Shown: in pieces, positions 26,951 to 35,694 of the stretch
How the letters are laid out: every line of letters begins with the position of its first letter
Position numbering within the stretch: the first letter of the stretch is position 1
Origin: Saprospira grandis DSM 2844
GTDB lineage: Bacteria > Bacteroidota > Bacteroidia > Chitinophagales > Saprospiraceae
Assembly (NCBI RefSeq): GCF_000275825.1
Contig: NZ_JH719942.1
Span: 627,600-691,599, forward strand
Length of the DNA stretch: 64,000 bases
Reading direction: 5' to 3'
The notes under the pieces: generated by a model
The model's database searches: none
What the model saw: only the letters and a program-made list of their open reading frames with translations
What the model was told of the DNA's origin: nothing
Made by a program: the position numbers and the translations under genes

Positions 26951-27823
26951 ATGGCCAAGAACTACCAGGCCCAACTGATGGCCCACCCCAAAATCCCCAT
27001 CAGCCTTTTCGACTTCCTAACCGAAGAGCTGCAGATTTCTCGCCGCTATCTGGCCCTTTGTATCGGTGCCGATGCCCTACAACTTATTAAGCATTGGAAA
27101 AAACGCCTGCATCTGCTTTGCCTGCTCTTGCCCGATGAAGCCGCCATCTCCCTAGCCGAAGAACTAGACCCCAGCCAAGAAATCTGGATCCAAAAAGGCG
27201 ATTTGGCCCAACTTCCCCTAGATGATGATAGCGTAGATATGGTCTGTATTCTAGCCCCCCTGCCCGCCTCCCCAACCGCCTGGAAAAAAGAACTCCAACG
27301 CCTGCTCCGCCTCAATAGCTATGTCTTTGTACTCAGACACGAACTAGAGGACCAAAATGAACGCAGCTTTTCCTGGGCCTTTAGCCAGTTTTTTAAACAA
27401 TTACACGGCCCCAATAGCTACCCCCACCTCCCCAAAACAGAAAACTTTGACCAACTCTACCCTAGCAACTACAAAGCGCAAAGCTTTGCCAATCAACTCC
27501 GACTCGATTGGCCCCTACTAGAAGCCCACTACCAAGCTTGCCCCCAAGCCTTTGGCCTAGAACAAGAAGAATACGAACGCTCCCGAAAAGGCCTGCGCAT
27601 CCTCTTTGAACAATATCAACAAGATGGAAAAGTGGTCCTCAACTACCAAACAAAACTCTACTACGGCCTTTTTAACCTCTATACCCCAGCCATCTCCCTG
27701 CGCAAAAATATATTTTTTCAACTGCTCCGCCCCTTTGCCTTTCTCTTCTACCTACTCATCAAATTAAACCTCTACTTTTGGCGAGCTATCTACAAATTGC
27801 AAAAAAAACAAGCTGATGACTAA
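26951..27823 (+). CDS. SAM-methyltransferase-like protein, motif-poor
   Basis: 290 aa. The middle reads like the second half of a class I methyltransferase (GDLAQLPLDDDSVDMVCILAPL, then WKKELQRLLRLNSYVFVLRHE), but the glycine-rich SAM loop at the start is replaced by LALCIGADALQLIKHW, so activity is uncertain. The C-terminus has a hydrophobic segment (FFQLLRPFAFLFYLLIKLNLYFW). It directly abuts the stop of the glycosyltransferase and overlaps the next gene by 8 bp, so it is cotranscribed. Inference: works with the glycosyltransferase at the membrane. Confidence 0.6.
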   Translation: MAKNYQAQLMAHPKIPISLFDFLTEELQISRRYLALCIGADALQLIKHWKKRLHLLCLLLPDEAAISLAEELDPSQEIWIQKGDLAQLPLDDDSVDMVCILAPLPASPTAWKKELQRLLRLNSYVFVLRHELEDQNERSFSWAFSQFFKQLHGPNSYPHLPKTENFDQLYPSNYKAQSFANQLRLDWPLLEAHYQACPQAFGLEQEEYERSRKGLRILFEQYQQDGKVVLNYQTKLYYGLFNLYTPAISLRKNIFFQLLRPFAFLFYLLIKLNLYFWRAIYKLQKKQADD

Positions 27824-28064
27824 GCAAGATTTACAAAATAAATGTCAAGAGTTAATCGAAAAATTATCCTACGAACACCTAGAACAAGTCCACGACTTTG
27901 GCAAAATGCTCCTAGAAATGCAACAAAGTGAAGAAGATTTTAATAACCACTTTAGCATAGAAACCCAAGAGGAAACTCAAGCCCCCAATGCAGAACCCCT
28001 AGCCGACCCCCTAGATAAACTCCTGCTGCAACACCTAAAAGACGAAAATCGAGATATTAACTAA
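27816..28064 (+). CDS. Small acidic protein, unknown
   Basis: 82 aa, predominantly helical, acidic, Gln/Glu-rich. Its ATG overlaps the end of the previous gene by 8 bp, which supports translation by coupling. The first 35 residues (KCQELIEKLSYEHLEQVHDFGKML) resemble the short helical segment of DUF2281-like antitoxin-type proteins, but no toxin gene is adjacent. No function assigned. Confidence 0.6.
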   Translation: MTKQDLQNKCQELIEKLSYEHLEQVHDFGKMLLEMQQSEEDFNNHFSIETQEETQAPNAEPLADPLDKLLLQHLKDENRDIN

Positions 28065-28109
28065 ACCAATTTCTCCTTTTTCTATTCTACTCTAAAAGTA
28101 CGCTCTAAA

Positions 28110-28325
28110 ATGAAGAAACTCGTTTTTAAAACCAGTTTGCAGTGCAACAACTGCCAAGCCAAAGTGCAAGATGAACTCAACGCTATTCCCGGACTGCATT
28201 GGCGGCTCGACCTAGCCGATGCCGACAAAAAACTCTATGCGGAAGGCGAAGAAATCAAAGCCGAAAAAATTATCGAAACCATTGAAGATTATGGGTTTGA
28301 TATAGAACTTATTGACGAAGTATAA
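28110..28325 (+). CDS. Heavy-metal-associated (HMA) domain protein
   Basis: 71 aa, one complete HMA ferredoxin-like domain. C12-N-N-C15 gives the CxxC metal site, followed by the usual AKVQDELNAIPG helix. Known: such small proteins are copper or zinc chaperones that hand metal to P-type ATPases; none is encoded here. The metal is inferred. It sits 45 bp after the small acidic gene and 13 bp before the DUF3050 ATG, in the same operon. Confidence 0.85.
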   Translation: MKKLVFKTSLQCNNCQAKVQDELNAIPGLHWRLDLADADKKLYAEGEEIKAEKIIETIEDYGFDIELIDEV

Positions 28326-28338
28326 TCTATACCGCTTT

Positions 28339-29127
28339 ATGGCCAACCTACCCAAGGAAATTCAGGCCCTTCAGGCCAAAATTGCTCCCATCGAGGCGCA
28401 AATTATCCAACACCCACTCTATAAAAGTATCCAAAAACCAGAAGATCTGCACCCCTTTATGCAGCATCATCTGCTGGCCGTTTGGGACTTTATGTCGCTG
28501 CTCAAAGCCCTGCAAATTGAGCTGACCTGCATGCAGCTCCCCTGGCGCCCAACAGGCAATGCCGAAACCCGATTTCTCATCAATGAAATTGTGGTGGGCG
28601 AAGAGTCTGACGAACTACCCGATGGCAGCCACCTTAGCCATTTTGAACTCTACCTGCAGGCGATGCAAAAGGCTGGCGCCAATCTAAACCCCATGCAAAC
28701 CCTTTTGCAAGCTATAGAAGAGGGCCAAAAGGTAGAAAAAGCCCTGCAAACCGCCAATATTCCCGCCGGCGCCCAAAAGTTTGTCAACTTTACCTTTGAG
28801 GTGATCGCCACAGGCAAACCCCATATTATGGCCGCCGTTTTCACTTTTGGCCGCGAGGACCTGATCCCCGATATGTTCCAAGCCATGGTAGACGACCTCA
28901 ACGCCCGCTTCCCCAACGACCTTAGCCTCTTTAAGTATTATCTGGACCGCCACATCGAGGTGGATGGCGACCACCACAGCCATCTGGCCCTCTCCATGAC
29001 GGCCCAACTCTGTGGCCAAGATCCCGAAAAATGGGCCGAAGCCGAACAATATGTACTCCAAGCCCTGCAAATGCGAAAAATGCTCTGGGACTCCGCCTAT
29101 GAAGCCATTATGACCGTGCAAGTCTAA
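28339..29127 (+). CDS. DUF3050 haem-oxygenase-like protein
   Basis: 262 aa from ATG 28339; an upstream TTG at 28312 overlaps the HMA gene. All-helical. The pattern PFMQHHLLAVWDFMSLLKALQ, NEIVVGEESDELPDG, SHFELYLQAM, then DRHIEVDGDHHSHLA matches DUF3050, a family with the haem-oxygenase/TENA fold whose His and Glu residues suggest a di-metal site. Known: several members of this fold act as metal-dependent oxygenases; this one has no assigned reaction. Last gene of the recR operon; E10 begins 10 bp past its stop. Confidence 0.85.
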   Translation: MANLPKEIQALQAKIAPIEAQIIQHPLYKSIQKPEDLHPFMQHHLLAVWDFMSLLKALQIELTCMQLPWRPTGNAETRFLINEIVVGEESDELPDGSHLSHFELYLQAMQKAGANLNPMQTLLQAIEEGQKVEKALQTANIPAGAQKFVNFTFEVIATGKPHIMAAVFTFGREDLIPDMFQAMVDDLNARFPNDLSLFKYYLDRHIEVDGDHHSHLALSMTAQLCGQDPEKWAEAEQYVLQALQMRKMLWDSAYEAIMTVQV

Positions 29128-29136
29128 TCCCTTTTT

Positions 29137-29253
29137 GGGGCCTCCGCAGCAAAGCTGCGGCGCTACGTTTCAGGGCTCGCAGGTCTGCTCGGCCCTGCGC
29201 AGGCTTCGCCTGCTGGGTCTGGCCTAACGGCCACCCTTACACATCGCTAGGCC
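29137..29253 (+). repeat. E10, structured intergenic element, type A
   Basis: Closing stem GGCCT/AGGCC, P2 CCGCAGC-aaa-GCTGCGG, P3 AGGG/CCCT, P4 GCAGGC-ttc-GCCTGC and P5 GGCC-taac-GGCC. It begins directly after the operon's last stop codon. Confidence 0.93.
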
Positions 29254-29528
29254 AAATGGAAGTGCTGCGCTTCGGCCATTCTTTGATAAAAATTTTAAGC
29301 TAGTCAAGGCATTTTTTAAAGGCATAGCCCTCGCTATGGCCGCAAAAAATAACGATGAATAGCAAGAAATTAAATCAAAGGATAGAAGAGACAGGACTTC
29401 TATTTGGCTTTTGCCTGCGGCGGCTGCGCCGCCTGCAAAACGCAAGCTCATCTTATCTGGATGGCCTTGCGTTTTTTTGTACCTTTGGACCAAAGGGCGC
29501 AAAGCGCCCCCAAGGAGCGAAGCGACTC
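29254..29528. other. Non-coding remnant between E10 and E11
   Basis: About 275 bp with lower GC than the elements. It contains an imperfect hairpin GGCATAGC-cctc-GCTATGgCC, an element-type GGCGGC-tgc-GCCGCC hairpin, a terminator-like hairpin (29437-29478) and a CCTTTGG/CCAAAGG palindrome. No ORF or known mobile-element end is recognised; it may be decayed insertion material. Confidence 0.4.
29437..29478 (+). terminator. Possible terminator in the E10-E11 spacer
   Basis: AACGCAAG (29439-29446) pairs with CTTGCGTT (29466-29473) across a 19-nt loop, followed by seven Ts. It could end readthrough from the recR operon; the long loop makes it weak. Confidence 0.45.
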
Positions 29529-29648
29529 GGCTGAGGGATGGAAAGTGGGGCGGCGAAGCCGCAGACCAAACTGCCGAAGGCAGTGCAGGGCCGAGCAGAC
29601 CTGCGAGCCACGACAGAGCCCGACCCGACCGCAGGGAGGGGCAGCCCC
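29529..29648 (-). repeat. E11, structured intergenic element, type B
   Basis: Closing stem GGCTG/CAGCC, P3 GTGG/CCAC, P4 CTGCC-ttc-GGCAG and P5 GCGGC-ttc-GCCGC. An outer hairpin GGGCGC/GCGCCC lies further left. The left end faces the start of the 29677 gene, 28 bp away. Confidence 0.92.
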
Positions 29649-29676
29649 AAAAAATAGAAAAAACTAGTTGAAGAAT

Positions 29677-30624
29677 ATGAAAAAGATTTATTTCAGTTGT
29701 TGTTTCCTTTTGCTTAGCCTTTTGGCCAAAGCACAATACTATGAAGTCTATAAAGGGATTTTGGGCGGCGAACCTATGGAAATTATTTGGACCGAAAAGG
29801 CCGACGGCCAACTAGAAGCCTATTATATAGATATTAACCGCAGACAACGCTTTCCTTTAGTTGGCGAATATCATCAGGAAGGGCAATATTGGTCCTTTGA
29901 AAGCCATGAAAGCCCCCAAAGTTGGCGGCTGTTTTTGCGAGCACGCTGGGGCCAAAAAGGCCGCCTAGACGGCATCTACTACCGAGAAGATAAGCTGCGT
30001 AGCTTTGCCGATATGCGACAACAAAATGCCAGCAAACGCAATCCCGAACAACTCATCGAGGCCGTTAATGGCATTTATCGCGACTTTTTGGCCCAAAATA
30101 AGCTCCCCCAACGACAAAAGGAATTGCCCTTTACCCAAGACGAACAAACAGGCATTTATTTTCTGGCCGAAAATGAACCCGCCCCCCTGCCCTCTGGCCT
30201 TAGTTTGGCTGGCCGAAAAATGCACCGTTACCAAGCGATGCAGGTCTTTTTTGACGACTTTTCGGGAGATGGCAAAAAACTGAGCCTCTACTTTCAAGTC
30301 CTTACTTATTACCCCAATATGCAACTGATGGTCTGGGCCGAAGAACAAAACGAAAGCGGCCAAACACTCACCCTAGGCGTTTATCAGCAAAATCGTAGAA
30401 ATTGGGAGCTGACCAAAGATGTTTTGCAAGAAAAAAGCTGGACCGAACTAGCCGAACGGCTCCCCAAAGGGGCCAAAATCAGCAAGAAGGGCGCATTTTA
30501 CCAATTGGAATTGGGCCAAAATCCCTTGCAAATTGATCTAGGCACCCCTTTGAGTAGCTTTTACGACAAAAAGAAACCACTCTTCCGCCTCTTTTGGGAA
30601 AAAGGCCATTTGCTGATTCGCTAG
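29677..30624 (+). CDS. Secreted protein, unknown
   Basis: 315 aa from ATG 29677 (TTG at 29668 in frame). Sec signal peptide (1-20, LLAKAQ; an internal Cys pair makes a lipoprotein less likely). The mature protein starts YYEVYKGILGGEPMEI and is beta-rich through about residue 95, then a helical stretch (NPEQLIEAVNGIYRDF), then more beta. No domain is recognised. First gene after E11; 65 bp before the SWIM gene, which may share its transcript. Confidence 0.7.
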   Translation: MKKIYFSCCFLLLSLLAKAQYYEVYKGILGGEPMEIIWTEKADGQLEAYYIDINRRQRFPLVGEYHQEGQYWSFESHESPQSWRLFLRARWGQKGRLDGIYYREDKLRSFADMRQQNASKRNPEQLIEAVNGIYRDFLAQNKLPQRQKELPFTQDEQTGIYFLAENEPAPLPSGLSLAGRKMHRYQAMQVFFDDFSGDGKKLSLYFQVLTYYPNMQLMVWAEEQNESGQTLTLGVYQQNRRNWELTKDVLQEKSWTELAERLPKGAKISKKGAFYQLELGQNPLQIDLGTPLSSFYDKKKPLFRLFWEKGHLLIR

Positions 30625-30689
30625 GCCAAGACCTTCCATTCTTCACTGCTATTTTGTACATTTAAAGCCCAAAACATTTTCTTTTGCCC

Positions 30690-32030
30690 ATGAATTGGAC
30701 GACCTCAGAAATTTCTGCCCTCGCCCCAGATGTCGCTACCGAAAACCGTGCACGTCGACTTGCCCAAGCCCAAAAATGGGAGACCCTGGGCCAATATGAA
30801 GACTGCATCTGGGGCTATTGCAAAGGAGCCGGCATTGGAAGTATGGCCTATGAAGTAAAAATCTACCTCAAGGGACCAGAACTGCTTTGTAACTGTGCCC
30901 AAAGACAACTGCATTGCAAACACGCCCTTGCCCTACTCTTCCTTTTTGCTGAATCTGCCCCGCTTTTTCAGAAAAAAACGCCCCCAAAAAATATCCTCCA
31001 CTGGTATTTGCAGCAACAACCCCAAACTGCAAAAACAAACCCCTCGGCAGCGGTGGACCAAAAAGAGCTAGAAAAAAAGCGCTTGGCCAAAGCCAAGCGC
31101 CAAGCCAAAAAACTGGCCCAAATGGAGGCCGGCATGGAAGAACTAGAACAATGGCTACAAGATTTTAGCAGACAGGGGTTTGCCCAATTGCCCGTCCAAG
31201 ACAAAAGCTTTTGGGAACAACTGGCCCAAAAAATGACCGATGCCAAAATGAGCCGCCTAGCTTATGGCCTGCGAGAAACCGCCCAAATCCTGCCCTTTCA
31301 AAGCAACTGGATGGATTTTCTGGGCCAAAAAATTGGCGAGCTGCAACTGCTGCTGCAAAGCTTTAAGCAAAGAGAAAAGCTCTCGCCCCTTCAGCTAGAA
31401 GATTTACTAGATGCCCTGGGCCGAGTACAGCGCAAAAAAGATATTGTGGCCCAAAACGAGCCCATTCAAGACCTATGGTTAGTCTTGGCCCAACTAGAAG
31501 AAATTGATGCCGAGGGCCGAAATATGCGCAGAGTTTGGCTGCAAGGTCTGCAAACAGGCAAAAATGCCCTACTCATTGATTATAGCTTTGGGAGCCGTGG
31601 TTTTGAGCAAAACTACTTTTTGGGCCAGCTCTTAAGCGCCAAACTCTACTATTATCCTAGCGCCTACCCCCAAAGAGCTATCTTGCAAGAACAGCAGCAA
31701 AGTGCCCAAAAAGGACCCTTCCAAATTCAGATGGCCGAAAACTGGCAGGCGGCCCAAAAACAATACGCCCAAGCCCTAGGGAAAAACCCCTGGCTCAATT
31801 ACCAATTATTTTTGGTCCAAAACCTTCGCTTAGAACAGCAGGCCGATGAACACTTTATCCTTTTGGACCAAAATGGGCAATTCCTTCCCTTTCAGACCAA
31901 AATAGAGCAAAGCCTCTGGCGCATCTTGGCCTATGCCGCCGAAGCCGACATCCACCTAATTGGCGAATGGCAAAATGGCCAATTCCGTCCCCTTTCTATC
32001 TTCAAACAAGGTCAACCTCAAGCGCTTTAA
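30690..32030 (+). CDS. SWIM zinc-finger protein
   Basis: 446 aa from ATG 30690. N-terminal SWIM finger: LLCNCAQRQLHCKHALALLFLF (CxC-x7-CxH, about residues 70-90), preceded by the typical EVKIYLKGPELLC strand. A Lys/Gln-rich helical linker follows, then a long helical domain. Known: bacterial SWIM proteins of this layout are encoded with DUF5691 and MoxR ATPases in predicted chaperone or conflict-related systems, and SWIM fingers bind DNA or proteins. The DUF5691 gene starts 5 bp after its stop, so the pair is cotranscribed. Confidence 0.85.
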   Translation: MNWTTSEISALAPDVATENRARRLAQAQKWETLGQYEDCIWGYCKGAGIGSMAYEVKIYLKGPELLCNCAQRQLHCKHALALLFLFAESAPLFQKKTPPKNILHWYLQQQPQTAKTNPSAAVDQKELEKKRLAKAKRQAKKLAQMEAGMEELEQWLQDFSRQGFAQLPVQDKSFWEQLAQKMTDAKMSRLAYGLRETAQILPFQSNWMDFLGQKIGELQLLLQSFKQREKLSPLQLEDLLDALGRVQRKKDIVAQNEPIQDLWLVLAQLEEIDAEGRNMRRVWLQGLQTGKNALLIDYSFGSRGFEQNYFLGQLLSAKLYYYPSAYPQRAILQEQQQSAQKGPFQIQMAENWQAAQKQYAQALGKNPWLNYQLFLVQNLRLEQQADEHFILLDQNGQFLPFQTKIEQSLWRILAYAAEADIHLIGEWQNGQFRPLSIFKQGQPQAL

Positions 32031-32035
32031 GTCTT

Positions 32036-33565
32036 ATGCAAAGCTGGAACCTCATCATCAAACAACTTTTATTGGGCAGTGCCCAAGCAGGCCCTTTACC
32101 CAAAGAAAGCCAACTCCAATTGGAGCATTGGCAACTGCAGCATATTGGCCAAGAACAACTAGAGCTTCAATATTTGCAGGCTTTGGCGGCCCAATCGCTC
32201 TTTAAGAAAGCAGAATTGCCCCTGGGCCAACTGCCCGAAGCCGCCCAAAAAACTAAGAAAATTCAGGATGAGCAGCAGGCCGCGCCCCAAAAAGCCAGCT
32301 GGATGCTGCAACAAATCCTCAGCCGCAGACAAGAAGAGCTCTTGCCCGCTTGGATCGATTTGGCCCATAGCCAAAACTGGCGAGTGGCGCCCGATAATTT
32401 AGCCGATATCTTAACCTTTGGCAGCCGCCACAAAGAACTGCGGCCCGCTATTATTTCCGTTTTGGGGCAAACGGGCCGCTACTTGGCCCAATTCAAAAGA
32501 AGTTGGTCCTATGCCGCCATCAAGGAATTACAGGAAGAAGAATTGGCCCAAGCCGACTTCTCTAGCCTGCTCTTTTGGTTGCAGCAAGAGCGCCGTTTAG
32601 ACCCCGCCAATGCCCTAAAAGTAGTTCAGCAGTATTGGAAAGAATGGAGCAAAAAACAGCGGCTGGAAGTGCTCGAGCTGCTTCAGCCCCAAATCAGTAA
32701 GGCCGATGAAGCCTTTCTGGAGGAGGTCCAAAATGACCGCCGCCAAGAGATTAGGCAAGCCGCTGTAGAGCTTTTATTGCTTTTGCCCAATACCGCCCTC
32801 GAAAAGCGAATGCAAACCGCCCTCGAACAACTGATTCAGTATGATGGGGAACGACTAAAGATCGCGGCTCCCGAAAAACTAAGCGCCCAGCTCAAAAAAG
32901 ATGGAATAAGAGCGCATTACCAGGCCTTTAGCGAAGGGAAAAACAGCAATTGGCTGGCGCAGATGATGGCCTCGGTAGCACCCAGTTATTGGGCCCAAAG
33001 TTGGGGGCTTTCGCCTATGGCTTGTCTGCAGTTGGCCCTAAACTCTGACTATCGGCAGGCTTTGGTTTGGGGCTGGAGCAAAGCCGCCCACCGCCTCAAA
33101 GATTTAGATTGGCTGATGGCCTTTCATCAGCTCTTTATGCAAAATGAACCTAAAGGGAAACAAGCCCTTTTCTTTTCCCTAGAATTTCTGTATTATGATT
33201 TGCCCAGTTCATTCTTTAATGAATTGGCCATGGCTTACCTTCAGGCCTCGGGCAAAAGAAGCATAGATGATGAAGATCCGATTATGCAGTTACTTTTGCA
33301 AGAGGGCCAAAGTTGGGAGGCCGAATTGGGCCGGCAGGTTTTGGAGGCCATGAAAATCAGTTTGGCCCAGGGCTTTTCCGTTTTTCAGTGGAACCACAAA
33401 ACCCTGCTCAAACGAGCGGCCTTTGCCCTAGACGAAAGTCTGTTTGAGGACAAAGAACTGCTTAATGACTGGCCTCAACTGGATTATTCTTGGCAAAAGG
33501 AATTGGACCAATTTAGCGCCCAAATCTCTTTCCGTAAAGAACTGGCCCAACTCAAGGCCCTTTAG
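32036..33565 (+). CDS. DUF5691 protein, partner of SWIM protein
   Basis: 509 aa from ATG 32036, just after the SWIM stop; an ATG at 31967 would overlap the SWIM gene by 64 bp. The N-terminal SWNLIIKQLLLGSAQ and the block LRPAIISVLGQTGRYLAQF match DUF5691. The rest is helical and HEAT-like (FLEEVQNDRRQEIRQAAVELL). Known: DUF5691 is encoded beside SWIM and MoxR genes in many bacteria; no reaction is known. Inference: scaffold of the complex. E12 separates it from the MoxR gene. Confidence 0.78.
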   Translation: MQSWNLIIKQLLLGSAQAGPLPKESQLQLEHWQLQHIGQEQLELQYLQALAAQSLFKKAELPLGQLPEAAQKTKKIQDEQQAAPQKASWMLQQILSRRQEELLPAWIDLAHSQNWRVAPDNLADILTFGSRHKELRPAIISVLGQTGRYLAQFKRSWSYAAIKELQEEELAQADFSSLLFWLQQERRLDPANALKVVQQYWKEWSKKQRLEVLELLQPQISKADEAFLEEVQNDRRQEIRQAAVELLLLLPNTALEKRMQTALEQLIQYDGERLKIAAPEKLSAQLKKDGIRAHYQAFSEGKNSNWLAQMMASVAPSYWAQSWGLSPMACLQLALNSDYRQALVWGWSKAAHRLKDLDWLMAFHQLFMQNEPKGKQALFFSLEFLYYDLPSSFFNELAMAYLQASGKRSIDDEDPIMQLLLQEGQSWEAELGRQVLEAMKISLAQGFSVFQWNHKTLLKRAAFALDESLFEDKELLNDWPQLDYSWQKELDQFSAQISFRKELAQLKAL

Positions 33566-33599
33566 GGACTTGCAGCGGACAGGCGGCGAAGCCGCCGCA

Positions 33600-33716
33600 G
33601 GCTGAGGGATGGATAGTGGGGCGGCGCAGCCGCCGACCAAGGCGCCCCGCGCCGCAGGGCCGAGCGAACAGCGAGCCACGACACAGCCCGACCCGAGCGA
33701 AGCGAGGGGCAGCCCC
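33600..33716 (-). repeat. E12, structured intergenic element, type B
   Basis: Closing stem GGCTG/CAGCC, P2 CCTCGC-ttc-GCTCGG type, P3 GTGG/CCAC, P4 GCGGCGC/GCGCC and P5 CGGCGGC/GCCGCC. Outer hairpin GGCGGC/GCCGCC at 33582-33597. It is the only copy that breaks orientation alternation, and it splits the DUF5691 and MoxR genes. Confidence 0.92.
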
Positions 33717-33753
33717 AAAAAAATAGCTTGACGATTATCTAATACAATACTAT

Positions 33754-34854
33754 ATGGCGAAGCGAAAAAAGGCAGCAGAACAATTGTTGCGCCCTCATGC
33801 CGAGGTGCTTTATGCAGAGGAACTCAAGGCCCTCAAAAAAATGGATAGCTACCCCAAACCCCATAATTGGGCGCTTTCGCCTTGGGCGGTGGTGCAGTTT
33901 GTTATGGGTGGCAGCTTGGAAGATGGGACCGAAATTGAGCCCAAATATTTTGGCAACCGCCGCTTGATTGAGCTGGCCGTAGCTACCCTAGCCACCGACC
34001 GCGCCCTGCTTTTGATGGGGGTGCCCGGTACGGCCAAATCATGGGTCAGCGAGAATATTGCAGCGGCCATTAGTGGCAGCTCGACCTATTTGGTGCAGGG
34101 CACCGCCGGCCTTGGCGAAGAGGCCATGCGCTATAGCTGGAACTATGCGCAATTGTTGGCCAAAGGCCCATCGGCAGAGGCTTTGGTGCCCTCTCCCCTG
34201 CTGCGGGCCATGCAAAATGGGGCCATTGCCCGACTAGAAGAATTGACCCGTGTGCCCGCCGATGTGCAGGATACCCTCATTACCATGCTGTCGGAGAAAT
34301 TGCTGCCGATTCCCGAGCTCAATACCGAAGTTCAGGCCCAAAAAGGCTTTAACCTGATTGCCACGGCCAATGACCGCGACAAGGGCGTCAATGAGCTTTC
34401 TTCGGCCCTCAAACGCCGCTTTAATACTGTAATTTTGCCCCTGCCCGCTTCTTTAGAAGAGGAGGTCAAGATTGTCAAAATGCGAGTAGAAAAGCTAGGC
34501 GCCGCCCTAGAGATTCCCGCAAAAATGGCCCCACTCAAAGAGATTGAACGCCTAGTGACGATCTTTAGAGAACTGCGTTCGGGCGTAACCCAAGATGGCC
34601 GTCAGAAAATCAAGCAGCCCAGCTCTACCCTCAGCACCGCCGAGGCCATTTCGGTGGTCAATAATGGCCAAGCCTTGGCCGCCCATTTTGGCGATGGCGA
34701 ACTGCGGGCCAGAGATTTGGCCTCTAGCCTGATTGGTGCGGTGGTCAAAGACCCCAGCCAAGACCAAGAAGCCTGGCAAGAATATGTAGAAACGGTGATC
34801 AAAGAGCGGAAAGAATGGGCCGATTTGTACCGCGCCTTTAAAGAACTAAGCTAA
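33754..34854 (+). CDS. MoxR-type AAA+ ATPase
   Basis: 366 aa. Walker A G89-VPGTAKS; a Walker B with the acidic pair as E-E (IARLEELTRVP) rather than D-E; sensor 1 NLIATANDRDKG; and Arg-finger region ALKRRFN. Known: MoxR ATPases act as chaperones for metal insertion or complex maturation, usually with a von Willebrand A partner. Here the linked genes are SWIM and DUF5691 upstream; no DUF5682 or VWA gene follows. Cytosolic. A DEDD exonuclease gene lies 45 bp downstream on the same strand. Confidence 0.9.
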   Translation: MAKRKKAAEQLLRPHAEVLYAEELKALKKMDSYPKPHNWALSPWAVVQFVMGGSLEDGTEIEPKYFGNRRLIELAVATLATDRALLLMGVPGTAKSWVSENIAAAISGSSTYLVQGTAGLGEEAMRYSWNYAQLLAKGPSAEALVPSPLLRAMQNGAIARLEELTRVPADVQDTLITMLSEKLLPIPELNTEVQAQKGFNLIATANDRDKGVNELSSALKRRFNTVILPLPASLEEEVKIVKMRVEKLGAALEIPAKMAPLKEIERLVTIFRELRSGVTQDGRQKIKQPSSTLSTAEAISVVNNGQALAAHFGDGELRARDLASSLIGAVVKDPSQDQEAWQEYVETVIKERKEWADLYRAFKELS

Positions 34855-34899
34855 ACTACCTCATTTGGGCCATAAAACGGCCCCAATAAACTGATTAAC

Positions 34900-35484
34900 A
34901 TGCAATACCCCGTCAAGATCTCTAAAGCAGAGGTCAATGAACTCCCCCTCTGGCATTTTGAGGGCGAAATTATTACCGTAGAAACCGAAGAGCAGCTAGA
35001 AGAGGCCCTTTTGGCCCTCAATCAATGCAAAATTTTGGGCTTTGATACCGAGAGCAAACCCTCTTTTCGCAAAGGAGAATACTATCCCGTTTCGCTCATC
35101 CAATTGGCTATGCCCGATAAGGTTTTTCTGATTCGCAACCTCAAATCCGGCTTTAGCGATGGCCTCAAGGCCCTCTTCGAGAACCCCAAAATTGTCAAGG
35201 CAGGCCCCGCTCTCCGAGATGATATCCGCGATTTACAGCGGCTGCGCCCCTTTACCGCCAAAGGCTTTAAGGACATTGCAGATATTGCCAAGGCCAACGG
35301 CATTCAGCAAATGGGAGCCCGCAATCTCACGGCGATTTTTCTGGGCAAACGGATTTCGAAATCCCAACAGACCTCGAACTGGGAGCGAGAGCCCCTCAGC
35401 CAAGCCCAAAACTTTTATGCCGCCACAGATGCCTATTTGGGCCTAAAAATTTATACCTTATTCGAGGAATTGGGCTGGACCTAA
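34900..35484 (+). CDS. 3'-5' exonuclease, DEDD family (WRN/RNase D-like)
   Basis: 194 aa, a single exonuclease domain. ExoI ILGFDTESKPSF (Asp, Glu), ExoII VKAGPALRDDIRDL (Asp), and ExoIII-like NFYAATDAYLGLKIY (Tyr and Asp, DEDDy subclass) are all present. Known: these enzymes degrade DNA or RNA from the 3' end; the WRN-exonuclease-like bacterial form is typically stand-alone as here. Inference: a repair or RNA-turnover role. It follows the MoxR gene; E13 begins 44 bp past its stop. Confidence 0.88.
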   Translation: MQYPVKISKAEVNELPLWHFEGEIITVETEEQLEEALLALNQCKILGFDTESKPSFRKGEYYPVSLIQLAMPDKVFLIRNLKSGFSDGLKALFENPKIVKAGPALRDDIRDLQRLRPFTAKGFKDIADIAKANGIQQMGARNLTAIFLGKRISKSQQTSNWEREPLSQAQNFYAATDAYLGLKIYTLFEELGWT

Positions 35485-35527
35485 AACAAGATGCAGCAGT
35501 CTATTTTTCTAGGCTGCTGTTTTTTTT

Positions 35528-35657
35528 GGGGCTTGCCCGCCTCCTAGGCGGGCCGGGCTGTGTCGCGGCTCGCTCTCTGCTCGGCCCTGCAGTTTTTTCG
35601 CTGCGCTCAAAAAACTTTGGTCTGCCCCTTCGGGGCACCGCTATCCATCCCTAAGCC
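35528..35657 (+). repeat. E13, structured intergenic element, type B, GGCTT/AAGCC ends
   Basis: Unique closing stem GGCTT/AAGCC and unique P3 GCGG/CCGC, both complementary. P2 is GCCCGCC/GGCGGGC, P4 is long (GTTTTTT.../AAAAAAC, enclosing a GCTGCGCTC loop) and P5 is CCCC-ttc-GGGG. Outer GGCGGC/GCCGCC hairpin follows. Confidence 0.93.
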
Positions 35658-35694
35658 GGCGGCTTCGCCGCCTCGGAACGCAAATATTGGAGCC

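Noticed and set aside
27816-28064. Small acidic protein as an antitoxin
   Set aside because: Only a weak helical resemblance, and no adjacent toxin gene.
35560-35694. N-terminal extension of the 35695 membrane protein
   Set aside because: It reads through E13; the ATG at 35695 starts a normal protein.
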